64,000 nt of DNA, from the NCBI RefSeq assembly GCF_900090205.1, contig NZ_LT607802.1:533858-597857 (forward strand), written 5' to 3'. Each line of letters opens with the position of its first letter. Within the stretch, counting starts at the first letter, position 1. The position numbers were made by a program, and so were the translations under genes. Shown in pieces: positions 44,512 to 54,637 of the stretch. Below the pieces are notes generated by a model that saw only the letters and a program-made list of their open reading frames with translations, was not told the DNA's origin and made no database searches. The stretch is from Vogesella sp. LIG4. Its GTDB lineage: Bacteria; Pseudomonadota; Gammaproteobacteria; Burkholderiales; Chromobacteriaceae.

Positions 44512-45351
44512 TCAGCGGTTATCGAACAGCATCAACCCCGCCGCGGTGTTGGAGATCGGGATGTGATAGTTGCGATGCAGTTCGCGCACCTCGCCGGTGA
44601 GCGCGCCGCGTGTGGCCAGCCACATCAGCAGCTCCACCCCCTGGGTGCCGGTGAACTCCACCAGCTGTTCCACGCTGTACTGCGTCGCCCAATGCGGGTT
44701 GGCCGCCAGGCTGTCCATGAAGCGCAGGTCGAAATCCTTGTTGATGAAGCCGGCGCGTTCGCCATCCAGCTGGTGCGACAGGCCGCCGGTGCCGATGATC
44801 ACCACCTTCAAATCATCCGGCCAGCCGGCAATGGCGCGGCCGATGGCTTCGCCCAGCTTGTAGCAGCGCCGCGCCGACGGCAGCGGGTACTGCACGGTGT
44901 TGATGCACACCGGCACGGTGCGAATCGGCGGGCTGTCGTGCTGCGGCCACAGCAGCTTCATCGGCAGCGAGAAGGCGTGGTCCACCAGCATCTCCTGGCA
45001 GCTGGTGATATCGAACTCGTCGGCCACCAGGCTGTTGATCATCTGCCAGGACAGCGCGGCGTCGCCGGCGAACGGTGGCAGGGTGGGAATGCCCCAGCCT
45101 TCGTCGGCATTACAGTACTGCGCCGCCGCACCCACGGCGAAGGTGGGCATCTTGTCGAGGAAGAAATTCAGCCCGTGGTCGTTGTAGACCACCACCGCCA
45201 CGTCCGGCTGCACCTCGGCCAGCCACTGCTGCACCGGGGCAAAACCGTCGAAGAAGGGTTTCCAGTAACCGTCCTGCTGCAGATTCTGGGCGATGGCACG
45301 GCCGATGGCCGGTACGTGCGAAGTGGTAATGCCGCCTACGATCTTTGCCAT
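44512..45351 (-). CDS. second LigB-type extradiol dioxygenase, catalytic subunit
   Basis: Class III extradiol ring-cleavage dioxygenase, 279 residues from the ATG at 45351. Iron ligands are recognisable in TSHVPAIG (His near 12), VVYNDHGLNFF (His near 60) and GTQGVELLMW (Glu near 240). GTGGLSHQLDGERAGF matches the PCA/gallate group. It is clearly diverged from PmdB at 49,001, so the substrate may be protocatechuate or a relative such as gallate or methylgallate. A longer frame to 45786 is an artefact overlapping the alpha-subunit gene. Confidence 0.85.
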   Translation of the reverse strand: MAKIVGGITTSHVPAIGRAIAQNLQQDGYWKPFFDGFAPVQQWLAEVQPDVAVVVYNDHGLNFFLDKMPTFAVGAAAQYCNADEGWGIPTLPPFAGDAALSWQMINSLVADEFDITSCQEMLVDHAFSLPMKLLWPQHDSPPIRTVPVCINTVQYPLPSARRCYKLGEAIGRAIAGWPDDLKVVIIGTGGLSHQLDGERAGFINKDFDLRFMDSLAANPHWATQYSVEQLVEFTGTQGVELLMWLATRGALTGEVRELHRNYHIPISNTAAGLMLFDNR

Positions 45352-45353
45352 GA

Positions 45354-45698
45354 TTATTTCCCTGCCTCCAGCAACATCTGTTTGAACGCTTCCTTGCTCA
45401 TGCCGGTCTGCGCGGCACCCAGGTCCTGCACGTCCAGCCCGAGGATGCCGGCGAACTTGGCCAGGTAGTAGACATTGCCGCCGGCCGCCAGCAAGCCCAG
45501 TACATCGCGCTCGCGGATGACGCGGGTCTGCTGCTCGTTCAGGCCGTACTGGCGGCAGTAGCCGGCCTCGTCGGCGACAAACGCCTGACGGTTGGCCGCA
45601 TCGTTGAATGAAAAGCACATCTTGTTCAGGGCATAGCCCTTCATCGCCATGTCCCCGTCGAACAGTCGGGTGCCCGGCACGTTGAAGCTTTGCGTCAC
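45354..45698 (-). CDS. second LigA-type dioxygenase, small subunit
   Basis: 114 residues. The LigA fold is visible in NKMCFSFNDAANRQAFVADE and LLAAGGNVYYLAKFAGILGL. It starts at a GTG (45698) with AGGAG 8 bases upstream. Two bases separate it from the catalytic subunit gene. Shorter than PmdA (150 residues). It starts upstream of an inverted repeat shared with the divergent LysR gene. Confidence 0.85.
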   Translation of the reverse strand: MTQSFNVPGTRLFDGDMAMKGYALNKMCFSFNDAANRQAFVADEAGYCRQYGLNEQQTRVIRERDVLGLLAAGGNVYYLAKFAGILGLDVQDLGAAQTGMSKEAFKQMLLEAGK

Positions 45699-45729
45699 GG
45701 TGTTTCTCCTTGTTGTCGCTTACTGTGAT

Positions 45730-45754
45730 GGTTAGTATCCGCAAAGCAATAACC
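45730..45754. promoter_or_regulatory. candidate LysR operator between ligA-like gene and lysR
   Basis: GGTTA at 45730-45734 and TAACC at 45750-45754 form an inverted repeat with a 15-base spacer in the 86-base divergent gap. LysR-type proteins usually bind such sites beside their own gene and the target promoter. Confidence 0.45.
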
Positions 45755-45784
45755 CGGATAAACACAGGGGCTTTGATAGCACAC

Positions 45785-46702
45785 ATGAGCGATTTCGATT
45801 ATTCGCACCTCGACGGCAAGCTGCTGCAGCTGCTGCTGGCCATCCTCGACGCGCAATCGATTACCGGTGCCGCGCAGCGGCTGGGGGTGACGCAATCGGC
45901 GGTGTCGCACCTGCTGGGCAAACTGAGGCAGATCACCGGCGACCCGCTATTCGTGAAGTGCGGCCGCGGCATCGTGCCCACCGCCCGGGCCGAGGCGCTG
46001 GCGCTGCACGCGCGGCTGCTGCTGGATGACATGCGCCGCTTCGCCGCCGGCGACGAGTTCCACCCGGCCACGCTGCACACCACCTTCTGCATTGCGGCCA
46101 ACGATTTCCAGCGCGATCTGCTATTGCCGCCGCTGCTGCAGCGCCTGCGCAGCCAGGCACCGGGCGTGCGGCTGCGGGTGATGCCGTCCGACGTGCCGCG
46201 CGCCGAGATGCTGCGCGAGGGCGAGTGCCAGCTGGTGATCTCGCCTCGCCCGCCGGACGCCAGCGATATCCTGCACAAGCGGCTGTTCGAGGATGACTAC
46301 CGGGTGTTCTACGATGCGACGGTGCGCGAGGCCCCGCTGCGGCTGGCGGACTACCAGGTGGCCGAGCACGTCAGCGTGCTGTACAGCCCGCGCCGCCCGC
46401 TGGACGTGGACCAGCAGCTGGCGGCGCGCGGGGTGGAACGCCGCTTTGCGGTGACAGTGCCCTCGTTTGCCGGCATCCCGGCCTTTCTGCGCGGCAGCAA
46501 CATACTGGCCACCCTGCCCGGCCTGCTGGCGCGCAGCCTGATGCAGGGCTTTGCGCACTGCCCACTGCCGGCCAGGGTTGGCCGCATGCCGATGTACATG
46601 ATCTGGCACCTGAAACATCGCCACGACCCGGCGCACAGCTGGCTGCGCCGCGAGCTGGAACAGGTAGTGGCCGAGGTGCTGGCGGGTGACGAACGGGCGT
46701 AA
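45785..46702 (+). CDS. LysR-type regulator divergent from the second dioxygenase
   Basis: 305 residues from the ATG at 45785 (MSDFDYSHLDGKLLQLLLAI). Winged helix-turn-helix in residues 8-65 (SITGAAQRLGVTQSAVSHLL), effector-binding domain in the rest (CIAANDFQRDLLLPPLL, PSFAGIPAFLRGSN). The N-terminal style resembles the NodD/NahR branch. An upstream frame extension to 45710 lacks a good ribosome site and crosses the operator. Likely activates the ligAB-like pair. Confidence 0.88.
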   Translation: MSDFDYSHLDGKLLQLLLAILDAQSITGAAQRLGVTQSAVSHLLGKLRQITGDPLFVKCGRGIVPTARAEALALHARLLLDDMRRFAAGDEFHPATLHTTFCIAANDFQRDLLLPPLLQRLRSQAPGVRLRVMPSDVPRAEMLREGECQLVISPRPPDASDILHKRLFEDDYRVFYDATVREAPLRLADYQVAEHVSVLYSPRRPLDVDQQLAARGVERRFAVTVPSFAGIPAFLRGSNILATLPGLLARSLMQGFAHCPLPARVGRMPMYMIWHLKHRHDPAHSWLRRELEQVVAEVLAGDERA

Positions 46703-46721
46703 AAGGCCCGCCGATCAGTAC

Positions 46722-46803
46722 GTAGGGCGGGTTGAAGCAGCGGTTCATACCCGCGCGTACCGTCAACAACGCGCGGGTATGGCCTGCGGCCAACCCGCCC
46801 TAC
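46722..46803. repeat. second GTAGGGCGG nested inverted repeat
   Basis: Outer arms GTAGGGCGGGTTG (46722-46734) and CAACCCGCCCTAC (46791-46803) are perfectly complementary. The inner pair CATACCCGCGCG (46746-46757) and CGCGCGGGTATG (46770-46781) is also perfect. Downstream GCCCACCCTAC at about 46,897 looks like a degenerate third arm. It lies just after the lysR gene and contains one GTTGGCCGCA copy. Confidence 0.7.
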
Positions 46804-46948
46804 AGCAGGGCCAACACCTGCTGTTTCTCGCAGGCCGGGCAAAGGCCATCGGCCGTGCCCACCGGCAGAATGCCGCTGCTGGGCACGCTGCGCTTTGCCC
46901 ACCCTACAAGTTACAAGCACCGCGGCTAGCCGGCGGCGAACAGGCATG

Positions 46949-46970
46949 AAAAAGCCCGCCAGCGGCGGGC
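46949..46970 (-). terminator. Rho-independent terminator of the pmd operon
   Basis: On the minus strand, GCCCGCC-GCT-GGCGGGC is followed by five T. It lies 25 bases after the aldo/keto reductase stop, so it closes the leftward pmd operon. Confidence 0.88.
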
Positions 46971-46994
46971 AAACCAGAGCGGAACCGCCGTCGA

Positions 46995-47996
46995 TCAGGC
47001 GGCAAATTCCTCGGTATCGATCTCGGCCTGGGTGGCGGCGTTGTAGCGCGTACCGGCCACCGCGCCGGCGGCGAACAGCGTGGCCAGCCGCTGCAGCGTA
47101 TCCACGCCCGGCTGCAGGCTGGCGGCGGCCATATCCTCGCGCAGGTGGGCAACACGGGTGGTGCCGGGAATCGGAATGACGTGCTCACCGCGCGTCAGCA
47201 GCCAGGCCAGCGCCAGCTGCGCCGGGGTGCAGCCGGCATCGGCGGCAATGCGGCGATACTCGGCCAGCAGCGCAAGGTTGGCCGCATGGTTGTCGGCGCT
47301 GAAGCGCGGCATGGCGCGGCGGATGTCCTTGCCGTCCAGTGCCGCCAGCGTGGCCAGGTCCGGCAGGCCGTCGGCGAGGAAGCCGCGCCCCAGCGGGCTG
47401 AAGGCAACGAAGGCCACACCCAGTTCGCGGCAGGCCTGCAGCACGGCGATTTCCGCATTGCGCGTCCACAGCGAATACTCGGTCTGCAGCGCGGCAATCG
47501 GGTGCACCGCATGCGCGCGGCGCAGGGTGTCGGCGGATACCTCGGAGAGGCCGATGCTGCGGATCTTGCCCTCGCGCACCAGCTCGGCCAGCGCGCCCAC
47601 GCTGTCTTCCACCGGCACCTGCTTGTCCCAGCGGTGCAGGTAGTACAGGTCGATGGCCTCGGTGCGCAGCCGGCGCAGCGCTTCTTCGCAGGTGCGCTTG
47701 AGCGTGGCCGGGCGGCCGTCGATCACCCGTTTGCCATCAACACCGCTCATGCCGCACTTGCTGGCCAGGGTGATGCGGCTGCGGTGCGGCGCCAGCACGC
47801 GGCCCACCAGTTCCTCGTTGGCGCCAAAGCCGTACAGCGCCGCGGTATCGAACAGGGTGACGCCGGCGTCCAGCGCCGCCAGCAACAGCGCTTCGGCCTG
47901 TTCCGGCGCCGGCGGCGTGCCGTAGGCGTGGCTGAGGTTCATGCAGCCGAGGCCAATGGCCGAGACGGTGAACGGGCCGAGTTGTCGCTGTTGCAT
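46995..47996 (-). CDS. aldo/keto reductase at the end of the pmd operon
   Basis: 333 residues from the ATG at 47996 (MQQRQLGPFTVSAIGLGCMN). Catalytic tetrad candidates are Asp in LFDTAALYGFGANE, Tyr in the same segment, Lys in LASKCGM and His in YYLHRWD. The NADP-binding end is IPIPGTTRVAHLRED. Reduces an aldehyde or ketone with NADPH. It is not part of the known 4,5-cleavage route; it may detoxify semialdehyde intermediates or process lignin-derived aldehydes. It is 11 bases from pmdC, so in the same operon. The frame continues upstream to 48755 only as an artefact. Confidence 0.88.
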   Translation of the reverse strand: MQQRQLGPFTVSAIGLGCMNLSHAYGTPPAPEQAEALLLAALDAGVTLFDTAALYGFGANEELVGRVLAPHRSRITLASKCGMSGVDGKRVIDGRPATLKRTCEEALRRLRTEAIDLYYLHRWDKQVPVEDSVGALAELVREGKIRSIGLSEVSADTLRRAHAVHPIAALQTEYSLWTRNAEIAVLQACRELGVAFVAFSPLGRGFLADGLPDLATLAALDGKDIRRAMPRFSADNHAANLALLAEYRRIAADAGCTPAQLALAWLLTRGEHVIPIPGTTRVAHLREDMAAASLQPGVDTLQRLATLFAAGAVAGTRYNAATQAEIDTEEFAA

Positions 47997-48007
47997 GGGT
48001 TTGTTCC

Positions 48008-48970
48008 TTAGAGATTGGTGTTCAGCTGCTGCTCCAGCTTGGCCAGCACCTGGTAGCACGGCAGCACCGAGGCGACCGAGGCATTCGGTTGGCGGCCTTC
48101 GCGGATGGCGGCGAAGAACTCGCGATCCTGCAGCTCGATGCCATTCATCGATACAGCCACCTGCGACACGTCGATCTTCTCTTCCTTGCCGTTCACCAGG
48201 TCGTCGTAGCGGGCGATATAGGTGGCGGTGTCGCCAATGTAGCGGAAGAAGGTGCCCAGCGGGCCGTCGTTGTTGAACGACAGGCTCAGGGTGCAGATGG
48301 CGCCGTTGGCCGCCTTCAGCTGGATCGACATATCCATGGCGATGCCCAGCTCCGGGTGGATCGGCCCCTGGATGGCATTGGCCTGCACGATGGGGCTGCC
48401 GGCCTGGTAGGCGAACAGGTCCACAGTGTGGGCGGCGTGGTGCCACAGCAGGTGGTCGGTCCAGCTGCGGGCCTGGCCCAGCGCGTTCATATTGCTGCGG
48501 CGGAAGAAATAGGTCTGCACATCCATCTGCTGGATGTTGAATTCGCCGGCCTGCACTTTCTGGTGCACGTACTGGTGGCTGGGGTTGAAGCGGCGGGTAT
48601 GGCCCACCATGGCCACCAGCCCGGTCTGCTGCTGCAGCGCTACCACCGCCTCGGCATCGGCCAGGCTGTCGGCCAGCGGAATCTCCACCTGCACGTGCTT
48701 GCCGGCCTGCAGGCACTGCATCGCCTGGGCGGCGTGCACCTGGGTGGGGGTGCACAGGATCACCGCGTCCACCTCCGGCAGCGCCAGCGATTCGGCCAGA
48801 TCAGTGGCCACGTGCGGAATGCCGTACTTGTCGGCCACTTCTTTGGTGGCGTCAAAGCGGCGGCCAACCAGCGATACCACTTCCACACCGGCAATGTTCT
48901 TGATGGCATCCAGATGCTTGATGCCGAAGGCGCCGGCACCAGCCAGCGCAACCTTGATGGTTTTGCTCAT
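48008..48970 (-). CDS. pmdC: 4-carboxy-2-hydroxymuconate-6-semialdehyde dehydrogenase
   Basis: GFO/IDH/MocA-type oxidoreductase (LigC/PmdC) that oxidises the cyclised ring-cleavage product to 2-pyrone-4,6-dicarboxylate with NAD(P)+. 320 residues. Rossmann motif GAGAFGIKH at 11-19, EIPLADSLADAE near 96, and WHHAAHTVDLFAYQAG near 175 match LigC. Placed between pmdB and the reductase gene, the position known from Comamonas pmdUKEFDABC. Confidence 0.94.
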   Translation of the reverse strand: MSKTIKVALAGAGAFGIKHLDAIKNIAGVEVVSLVGRRFDATKEVADKYGIPHVATDLAESLALPEVDAVILCTPTQVHAAQAMQCLQAGKHVQVEIPLADSLADAEAVVALQQQTGLVAMVGHTRRFNPSHQYVHQKVQAGEFNIQQMDVQTYFFRRSNMNALGQARSWTDHLLWHHAAHTVDLFAYQAGSPIVQANAIQGPIHPELGIAMDMSIQLKAANGAICTLSLSFNNDGPLGTFFRYIGDTATYIARYDDLVNGKEEKIDVSQVAVSMNGIELQDREFFAAIREGRQPNASVASVLPCYQVLAKLEQQLNTNL

Positions 48971-49000
48971 GAATCGTCTCCTGCTGCGCGAGGCCTGGCC

Positions 49001-50322
<1,322 letters not shown>

Positions 50323-50325
50323 TGC

Positions 50326-51246
50326 TCAGTCTTTCACTTGTTCCGGCCAGTACAGGCGCAGCGGGTTGTCCACCAGCAGCTTTTGCTGCAGCGCCGGCGT
50401 TGGCGCGATGTGCGGGATGAAGTCCACCAGCAGGCCGTCGTCCGGCATGTGGTCCTTCAGGTTGGGGTGCGGCCAGTCGGTGCCCCACAGCACGCGATCC
50501 GGAAACTCCTCCACCACGCGGCGCGCAAACGGCACCACGTCGCGATAGGCGGCACGTTCGCCATCCAGCGCCCTGGGGCCGCTGAGCGACAGCCGCTCCG
50601 GGCAGCTTACCTTGCTCCACACATTGGGGTTGTCGCGCATGAACTTGAGGAACAGCGCGAACTCCGGGCCGTCCACCGGCTTGCTCACATCCGGGCGGCC
50701 CATGTGGTCCACCACCACGGTGGTGGGCAGGCCGCTGAAGAAGTCCCACAGCTCCGGCAGGTCCACTGCTTCAAAGTAGATCACCACGTGCCAGCCCAGC
50801 CTGGCAATGCGCCCGGCAATCTCCATCAGCTCGTCTTTGGGGGTGAAATCCACCAGCCGCTTGACGAAGTTGAAGCGCACGCCGCGCACGCCGTCGGCGT
50901 GCATTGCCTGCAGTTGTTCATCGCTGATGTCGCGGCGCACGGTGGCCACGCCACGCGCCTTGCCGTCGGAATACCGCAGCGCATCCAGCAGCGCGCGGTT
51001 GTCGGCGCCGTGGCAGGTGGCCTGCACGATCACGTTGCGCTCAAAGCCCAGCTGGTCGCGCAGTGCGAACAGCTGGTGCTTGCTGGCATCGCACGGGGTG
51101 TACTTGCGCTCCGGCGCGTAGGGGAATTCCTCGCCGGGGCCGAACACGTGGCAGTGGGCATCCACCGCGCCGGCCGGCAGTGTGAAGCCGGGTTTGCTCG
51201 GGCCCTGATACCAGTCCAGCCAGCCCGGGGTTTTCTGAAATTGCAT
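50326..51246 (-). CDS. pmdD: 2-pyrone-4,6-dicarboxylate hydrolase
   Basis: Amidohydrolase (LigI/PmdD) that opens the pyrone ring of PDC to oxalomesaconate. 306 residues from ATG 51246 (SD AAGGA). Metal/catalytic marks are VDAHCHVFGPG near 30, VVDHMGRPD near 178, and LWGTDWPHPN near 247. Four bases before pmdA. Confidence 0.95.
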   Translation of the reverse strand: MQFQKTPGWLDWYQGPSKPGFTLPAGAVDAHCHVFGPGEEFPYAPERKYTPCDASKHQLFALRDQLGFERNVIVQATCHGADNRALLDALRYSDGKARGVATVRRDISDEQLQAMHADGVRGVRFNFVKRLVDFTPKDELMEIAGRIARLGWHVVIYFEAVDLPELWDFFSGLPTTVVVDHMGRPDVSKPVDGPEFALFLKFMRDNPNVWSKVSCPERLSLSGPRALDGERAAYRDVVPFARRVVEEFPDRVLWGTDWPHPNLKDHMPDDGLLVDFIPHIAPTPALQQKLLVDNPLRLYWPEQVKD

Positions 51247-51304
51247 GATGCGATCCTTCATCTTGTAGTTGGCTGCATGCGGCCAACCTTCTACGGCAGG
51301 CGGC

Positions 51305-52000
51305 TCAGTCGATGTAACGCAGGCCGGCTTTTTCCAGCGGCTCGCGCATCTGGTACATGTCCAGGCCCAGCACGCCCGCCGCCAGCTTGGCGCGCTTCTC
51401 GCCCTCGAAGCTCTCGCGCTTCTCTGCCGCATCGGCCACCTGCTGCGCCAGTGCCGCCGGCACCACCACCACGCCGTCCACATCGGCAATCACCACGTCG
51501 CCCGGGTTCACCAGTGCGCCGGCGCAGATCACCGGAATGTTCACCGAGCCCAGCGTGGCCTTGATGGTGCCCTTGGCGTTGATGGCGCGGCTGAACACCG
51601 GAAAGCCCATCTGCTCCAGCTCGGCCACGTCGCGTACGCCACCATCGATGATCAGCCCTTTCGCCCCGCGCGCCTGGAAGCTGGTGGCCAGCAGGTCGCC
51701 AAAGAAGCCGTCCTCGTTGTCGGTGGTGCAGGCCGCCACCGCCACGTCGCCCGGCTGCAGCTGCTCGGCGGCCACGTGCATCATCCAGTTGTCGCCCGGC
51801 TGCAGCAGCACGGTAACGGCGGTGCCGCAGATGCGCGCGCCGTGGTACACCGGGCGCATGTACGGCTTCATCAGGCCGACGCGGCCCATGGCTTCGTGAA
51901 TGGTGGCCACGCCGAAACAGGACAGCTTGGCAACGGCTTTCGGGTCGGCACGCTCGATATGGCGTTTGACCACGCCCAGTTGGTTCATTGGCAGGTTCAT
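51305..52000 (-). CDS. pmdF: 4-carboxy-4-hydroxy-2-oxoadipate aldolase/oxaloacetate decarboxylase
   Basis: Last step of the pathway (LigK/PmdF/GalC): cleaves CHA to pyruvate and oxaloacetate with a divalent metal. 231 residues. The catalytic loop [12 protein letters not shown] (Arg-Asp pair) near 118-129 and [19 protein letters not shown] near 178 are diagnostic. The 58-base gap to pmdD holds one GTTGGCCGCA copy. Confidence 0.95.
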   Translation of the reverse strand: MNLPMNQLGVVKRHIERADPKAVAKLSCFGVATIHEAMGRVGLMKPYMRPVYHGARICGTAVTVLLQPGDNWMMHVAAEQLQPGDVAVAACTTDNEDGFFGDLLATSFQARGAKGLIIDGGVRDVAELEQMGFPVFSRAINAKGTIKATLGSVNIPVICAGALVNPGDVVIADVDGVVVVPAALAQQVADAAEKRESFEGEKRAKLAAGVLGLDMYQMREPLEKAGLRYID

Positions 52001-52010
52001 CTCGTTCTCC

Positions 52011-53036
52011 TTACTTGCCCTGGGCCTTCAGGGCGGCATCCAGCCGCGGGTACACCCGGCGGGCGTTGCCTTCGTAAATCAGGTGGCGCTCGTCGGCGGT
52101 GAGGCTGGCCGCCTCGATGTAGCGCTTGGTGTCGTCGTAGTAGTGGCCGGTTTCCGGGTCGATACCGCGCACCGCGCCTATCATCTCGGAGGCAAACAGC
52201 ACGTTTTCCACCGGAATCACGCGGGTAAGCAGATCGATGCCCGGCTGGTGGTAGACGCAGGTGTCGAAGAAGATGTTGTTCAGCAGGTGGTCCTTGAGCA
52301 GCGGCTTTTTCAGCTCCTGCGCCAGGCCGCGGAAACGGCCCCAGTGGTAGGGCACCGCGCCGCCGCCGTGCGGAATCACGAACTTCAGCGTGGGGAAGTC
52401 GCGGAACAGGTCCGAGGTCAGGCACTGCATGAAGGCGGTGGTGTCGGCGTTCAGGTAGTGCGCGCCGGTGGTGTGGAACGCGCAGTTGCAGCTGGTGGAG
52501 ACATGAACCATCGCCGGGATGTCGTACTCCACCATCTTTTCGTAGATCGGGTACCAGTGGCGGTCGGACAGCGGCGGGCTGGTCCAGTGGCCGCCGGACG
52601 GGTCCGGGTTGAGGTTGATGCCGACAAAGCCGTAATCCTTGACGCACTTTTCCAGCTCCGGGATGCAGCTGGCCGGGTCCACGCCCGGGCTTTGCGGCAG
52701 CATGGCGGCGCCGATGAAATTGTCCGGGAACAGCTGCGCCACGCGATGGCACAGCTCGTTGCAGATTGCCGCCCAGGTGGCCGAGGTCTGGAAATCACCG
52801 ATATGGTGGGCCATGAAGCTGGCGCGCGGGCTGAAGATGGTCAGGTCGGCACCGCGTTCCTTCATCAGCCGCAGCTGGTTGCTTTCGATGCTGTCGATCA
52901 GCTCGTCGTCGCTGATTTTCAGCTCGGACACCCTGGGGCCGAGCGCCGGGGTGGCCAGGTTGTCCACCTGGCGCTTGCGCCAGTCTTCCAGCGCCTTGGG
53001 CGCGGTGGTGTAGTGGCCGTGGATATCGATGATCAT
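52011..53036 (-). CDS. pmdE: 4-oxalomesaconate hydratase
   Basis: Amidohydrolase-fold hydratase (LigJ/PmdE) that adds water to oxalomesaconate. 341 residues. N-terminal [17 protein letters not shown] with metal-binding His 6 and His 8, [20 protein letters not shown] near 180, [17 protein letters not shown] near 225 and [17 protein letters not shown] near 285 are LigJ marks. Ten bases before pmdF. Confidence 0.95.
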   Translation of the reverse strand: MIIDIHGHYTTAPKALEDWRKRQVDNLATPALGPRVSELKISDDELIDSIESNQLRLMKERGADLTIFSPRASFMAHHIGDFQTSATWAAICNELCHRVAQLFPDNFIGAAMLPQSPGVDPASCIPELEKCVKDYGFVGINLNPDPSGGHWTSPPLSDRHWYPIYEKMVEYDIPAMVHVSTSCNCAFHTTGAHYLNADTTAFMQCLTSDLFRDFPTLKFVIPHGGGAVPYHWGRFRGLAQELKKPLLKDHLLNNIFFDTCVYHQPGIDLLTRVIPVENVLFASEMIGAVRGIDPETGHYYDDTKRYIEAASLTADERHLIYEGNARRVYPRLDAALKAQGK

Positions 53037-53126
53037 GATTCACTCCTGAAACAGGCGGGACCGGTTCGGTCGGTTACAGCGGGCGGCGCGTGGACGGCCC
53101 CGCAAAGGCAATTCGTTGTGGTCGGC

Positions 53127-54479
53127 TCAGTGCCCCAGTGACACGGCGCCGGACGGTTTGTCAGCAGCCGGGTGTGCGCGCTGCTTGATGAACAGCGCCA
53201 CGGCGGCAATCAGGCCGGGAATGGCCAGCACCAGGAATACCTGGTCGAAGCCCAGGTGGCGGCGGGTCAGTTCGGCCACCAGGAAGGAGCCGGCAATGCC
53301 GCCGAAGCGGCCGATGCCCAGCATCCACGACACGCCGGTGGCGCGGCCCTGGGTGGGGTAGAAGGCGGCAGCCAGTGCCGGCAGCGAGGACTGCGCGGTG
53401 TTCATCACCGTGCCGGCCACGAACACCACCGCCATCAGCAGGCCGACATTGCCCACCGCCTGGCCGATGGCGTAGATGGCCAGCGCGGTGAGCACGAAGC
53501 CGATGGCGATGATGCGGTCGGCGTTGAAGCGGTCCATCAGCCAGCCGCAGAACACGGCGCCGATGCCACCCAGCGGGAACAGCGCGGCAATCTGCATCGC
53601 CACTTTCGGGTCGATGCCGCCTTCCTTGAACAGCACCGGCATCCAGTTGATGACGCCGTAGAAAATCACCAGGCCCATGAAGTAGGCCAGCCACAGCATC
53701 AGCGAGCCGGTGCGATAGGCCGGCGACAGCACTACGCCCAGGCCCTGCTTGCCGGCCACTTCCTGGCGGGTTTCGCTCTGGTGGAAGGCCGGAATGTCAC
53801 GGGCGGAAGCATGGATGCGCGCCAGTGCGGCGGCGATGCGCTCGCGCGGCTGCCCCCTGGCCACCAGGTAGCGCACCGATTCCGGCAGCACCAGCAGCAG
53901 CAATACCGTCAGCAGCAGCGGCACCACGCCGCCCAGCTGGAACACGCTGCGCCAGCCCCATTGCGGAATCATCCATGCAGCCAGAAAGCCGCCCAGCGCC
54001 GCGCCCAGCGGAAAGCCGCAGAACATGGCATTGGTCAGCAGCGCGCGGCGCGGCCCCGGGCAGAACTCGCTCATCAGCGTTACCGCGTTGGGCATGGCGG
54101 CGCCCAGGCCCACGCCGGTGATGAAGCGCAGCACGGTGAGCTGCGGCAGGTCGGCAGCCTGCGACGACAGCAGGGTGAACAGGCCCAGCACGCCAACCGA
54201 GCCCAGCAGCACCTTCTTGCGGCCGAAGCGGTCGGCCAGCGGGCCGGCGGACAACGCGCCTGCGGCCAGGCCGAACAGCGCCGCGCTGAGCACCGGGCCC
54301 AGCACCGGCTTGGCGATGCCCCACTCCTTCAGCAGCGAAGGCGCCACGTAGCCGATGGCGGCGGTATCGAAACCATCCAGCAGCACGATGCAGAAACACA
54401 GCGCGAACACGCACCACTGGAACGGGGAAAACGGGTGCCGGTCGATGAACGCCTGCACGTCTACGGACTGCTGTGACAT
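53127..54479 (-). CDS. pmdK: MFS aromatic-acid:H+ symporter, PmdK/PcaK-like
   Basis: Inner-membrane importer, 450 residues with 12 predicted helices, probably for protocatechuate or 4-hydroxybenzoate. AAHS-family marks are LLDGFDTAAIGYVAP near residue 34 (the DGxD region) and GPLADRFGRKKVLLG near 83. Start ATG 54479 with GGAGAG 5 bases upstream. Operon position matches pmdK of Comamonas. Confidence 0.92.
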   Translation of the reverse strand: MSQQSVDVQAFIDRHPFSPFQWCVFALCFCIVLLDGFDTAAIGYVAPSLLKEWGIAKPVLGPVLSAALFGLAAGALSAGPLADRFGRKKVLLGSVGVLGLFTLLSSQAADLPQLTVLRFITGVGLGAAMPNAVTLMSEFCPGPRRALLTNAMFCGFPLGAALGGFLAAWMIPQWGWRSVFQLGGVVPLLLTVLLLLVLPESVRYLVARGQPRERIAAALARIHASARDIPAFHQSETRQEVAGKQGLGVVLSPAYRTGSLMLWLAYFMGLVIFYGVINWMPVLFKEGGIDPKVAMQIAALFPLGGIGAVFCGWLMDRFNADRIIAIGFVLTALAIYAIGQAVGNVGLLMAVVFVAGTVMNTAQSSLPALAAAFYPTQGRATGVSWMLGIGRFGGIAGSFLVAELTRRHLGFDQVFLVLAIPGLIAAVALFIKQRAHPAADKPSGAVSLGH

Positions 54480-54637
54480 GAATCTCTCCAACGTTGTTGT
54501 GTTGTCGGTGGTAACGGCGCTCTGTGGCACCTGGGGTCAAGCCTGCTGCCCTGCCCTTGCGGGCTGCGCGGGTCGCTGTCGCTCTCTGTTTTTCGCAGCG
54601 GCGCCGCGCGGGCGGTGTGTGTGTTCGGGGGTACTGG

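Noticed and set aside
46995..48755. 586-codon frame joining the aldo/keto reductase with upstream sequence
   Set aside because: The N-terminal part is an out-of-frame reading of pmdC; the reductase starts at 47996.
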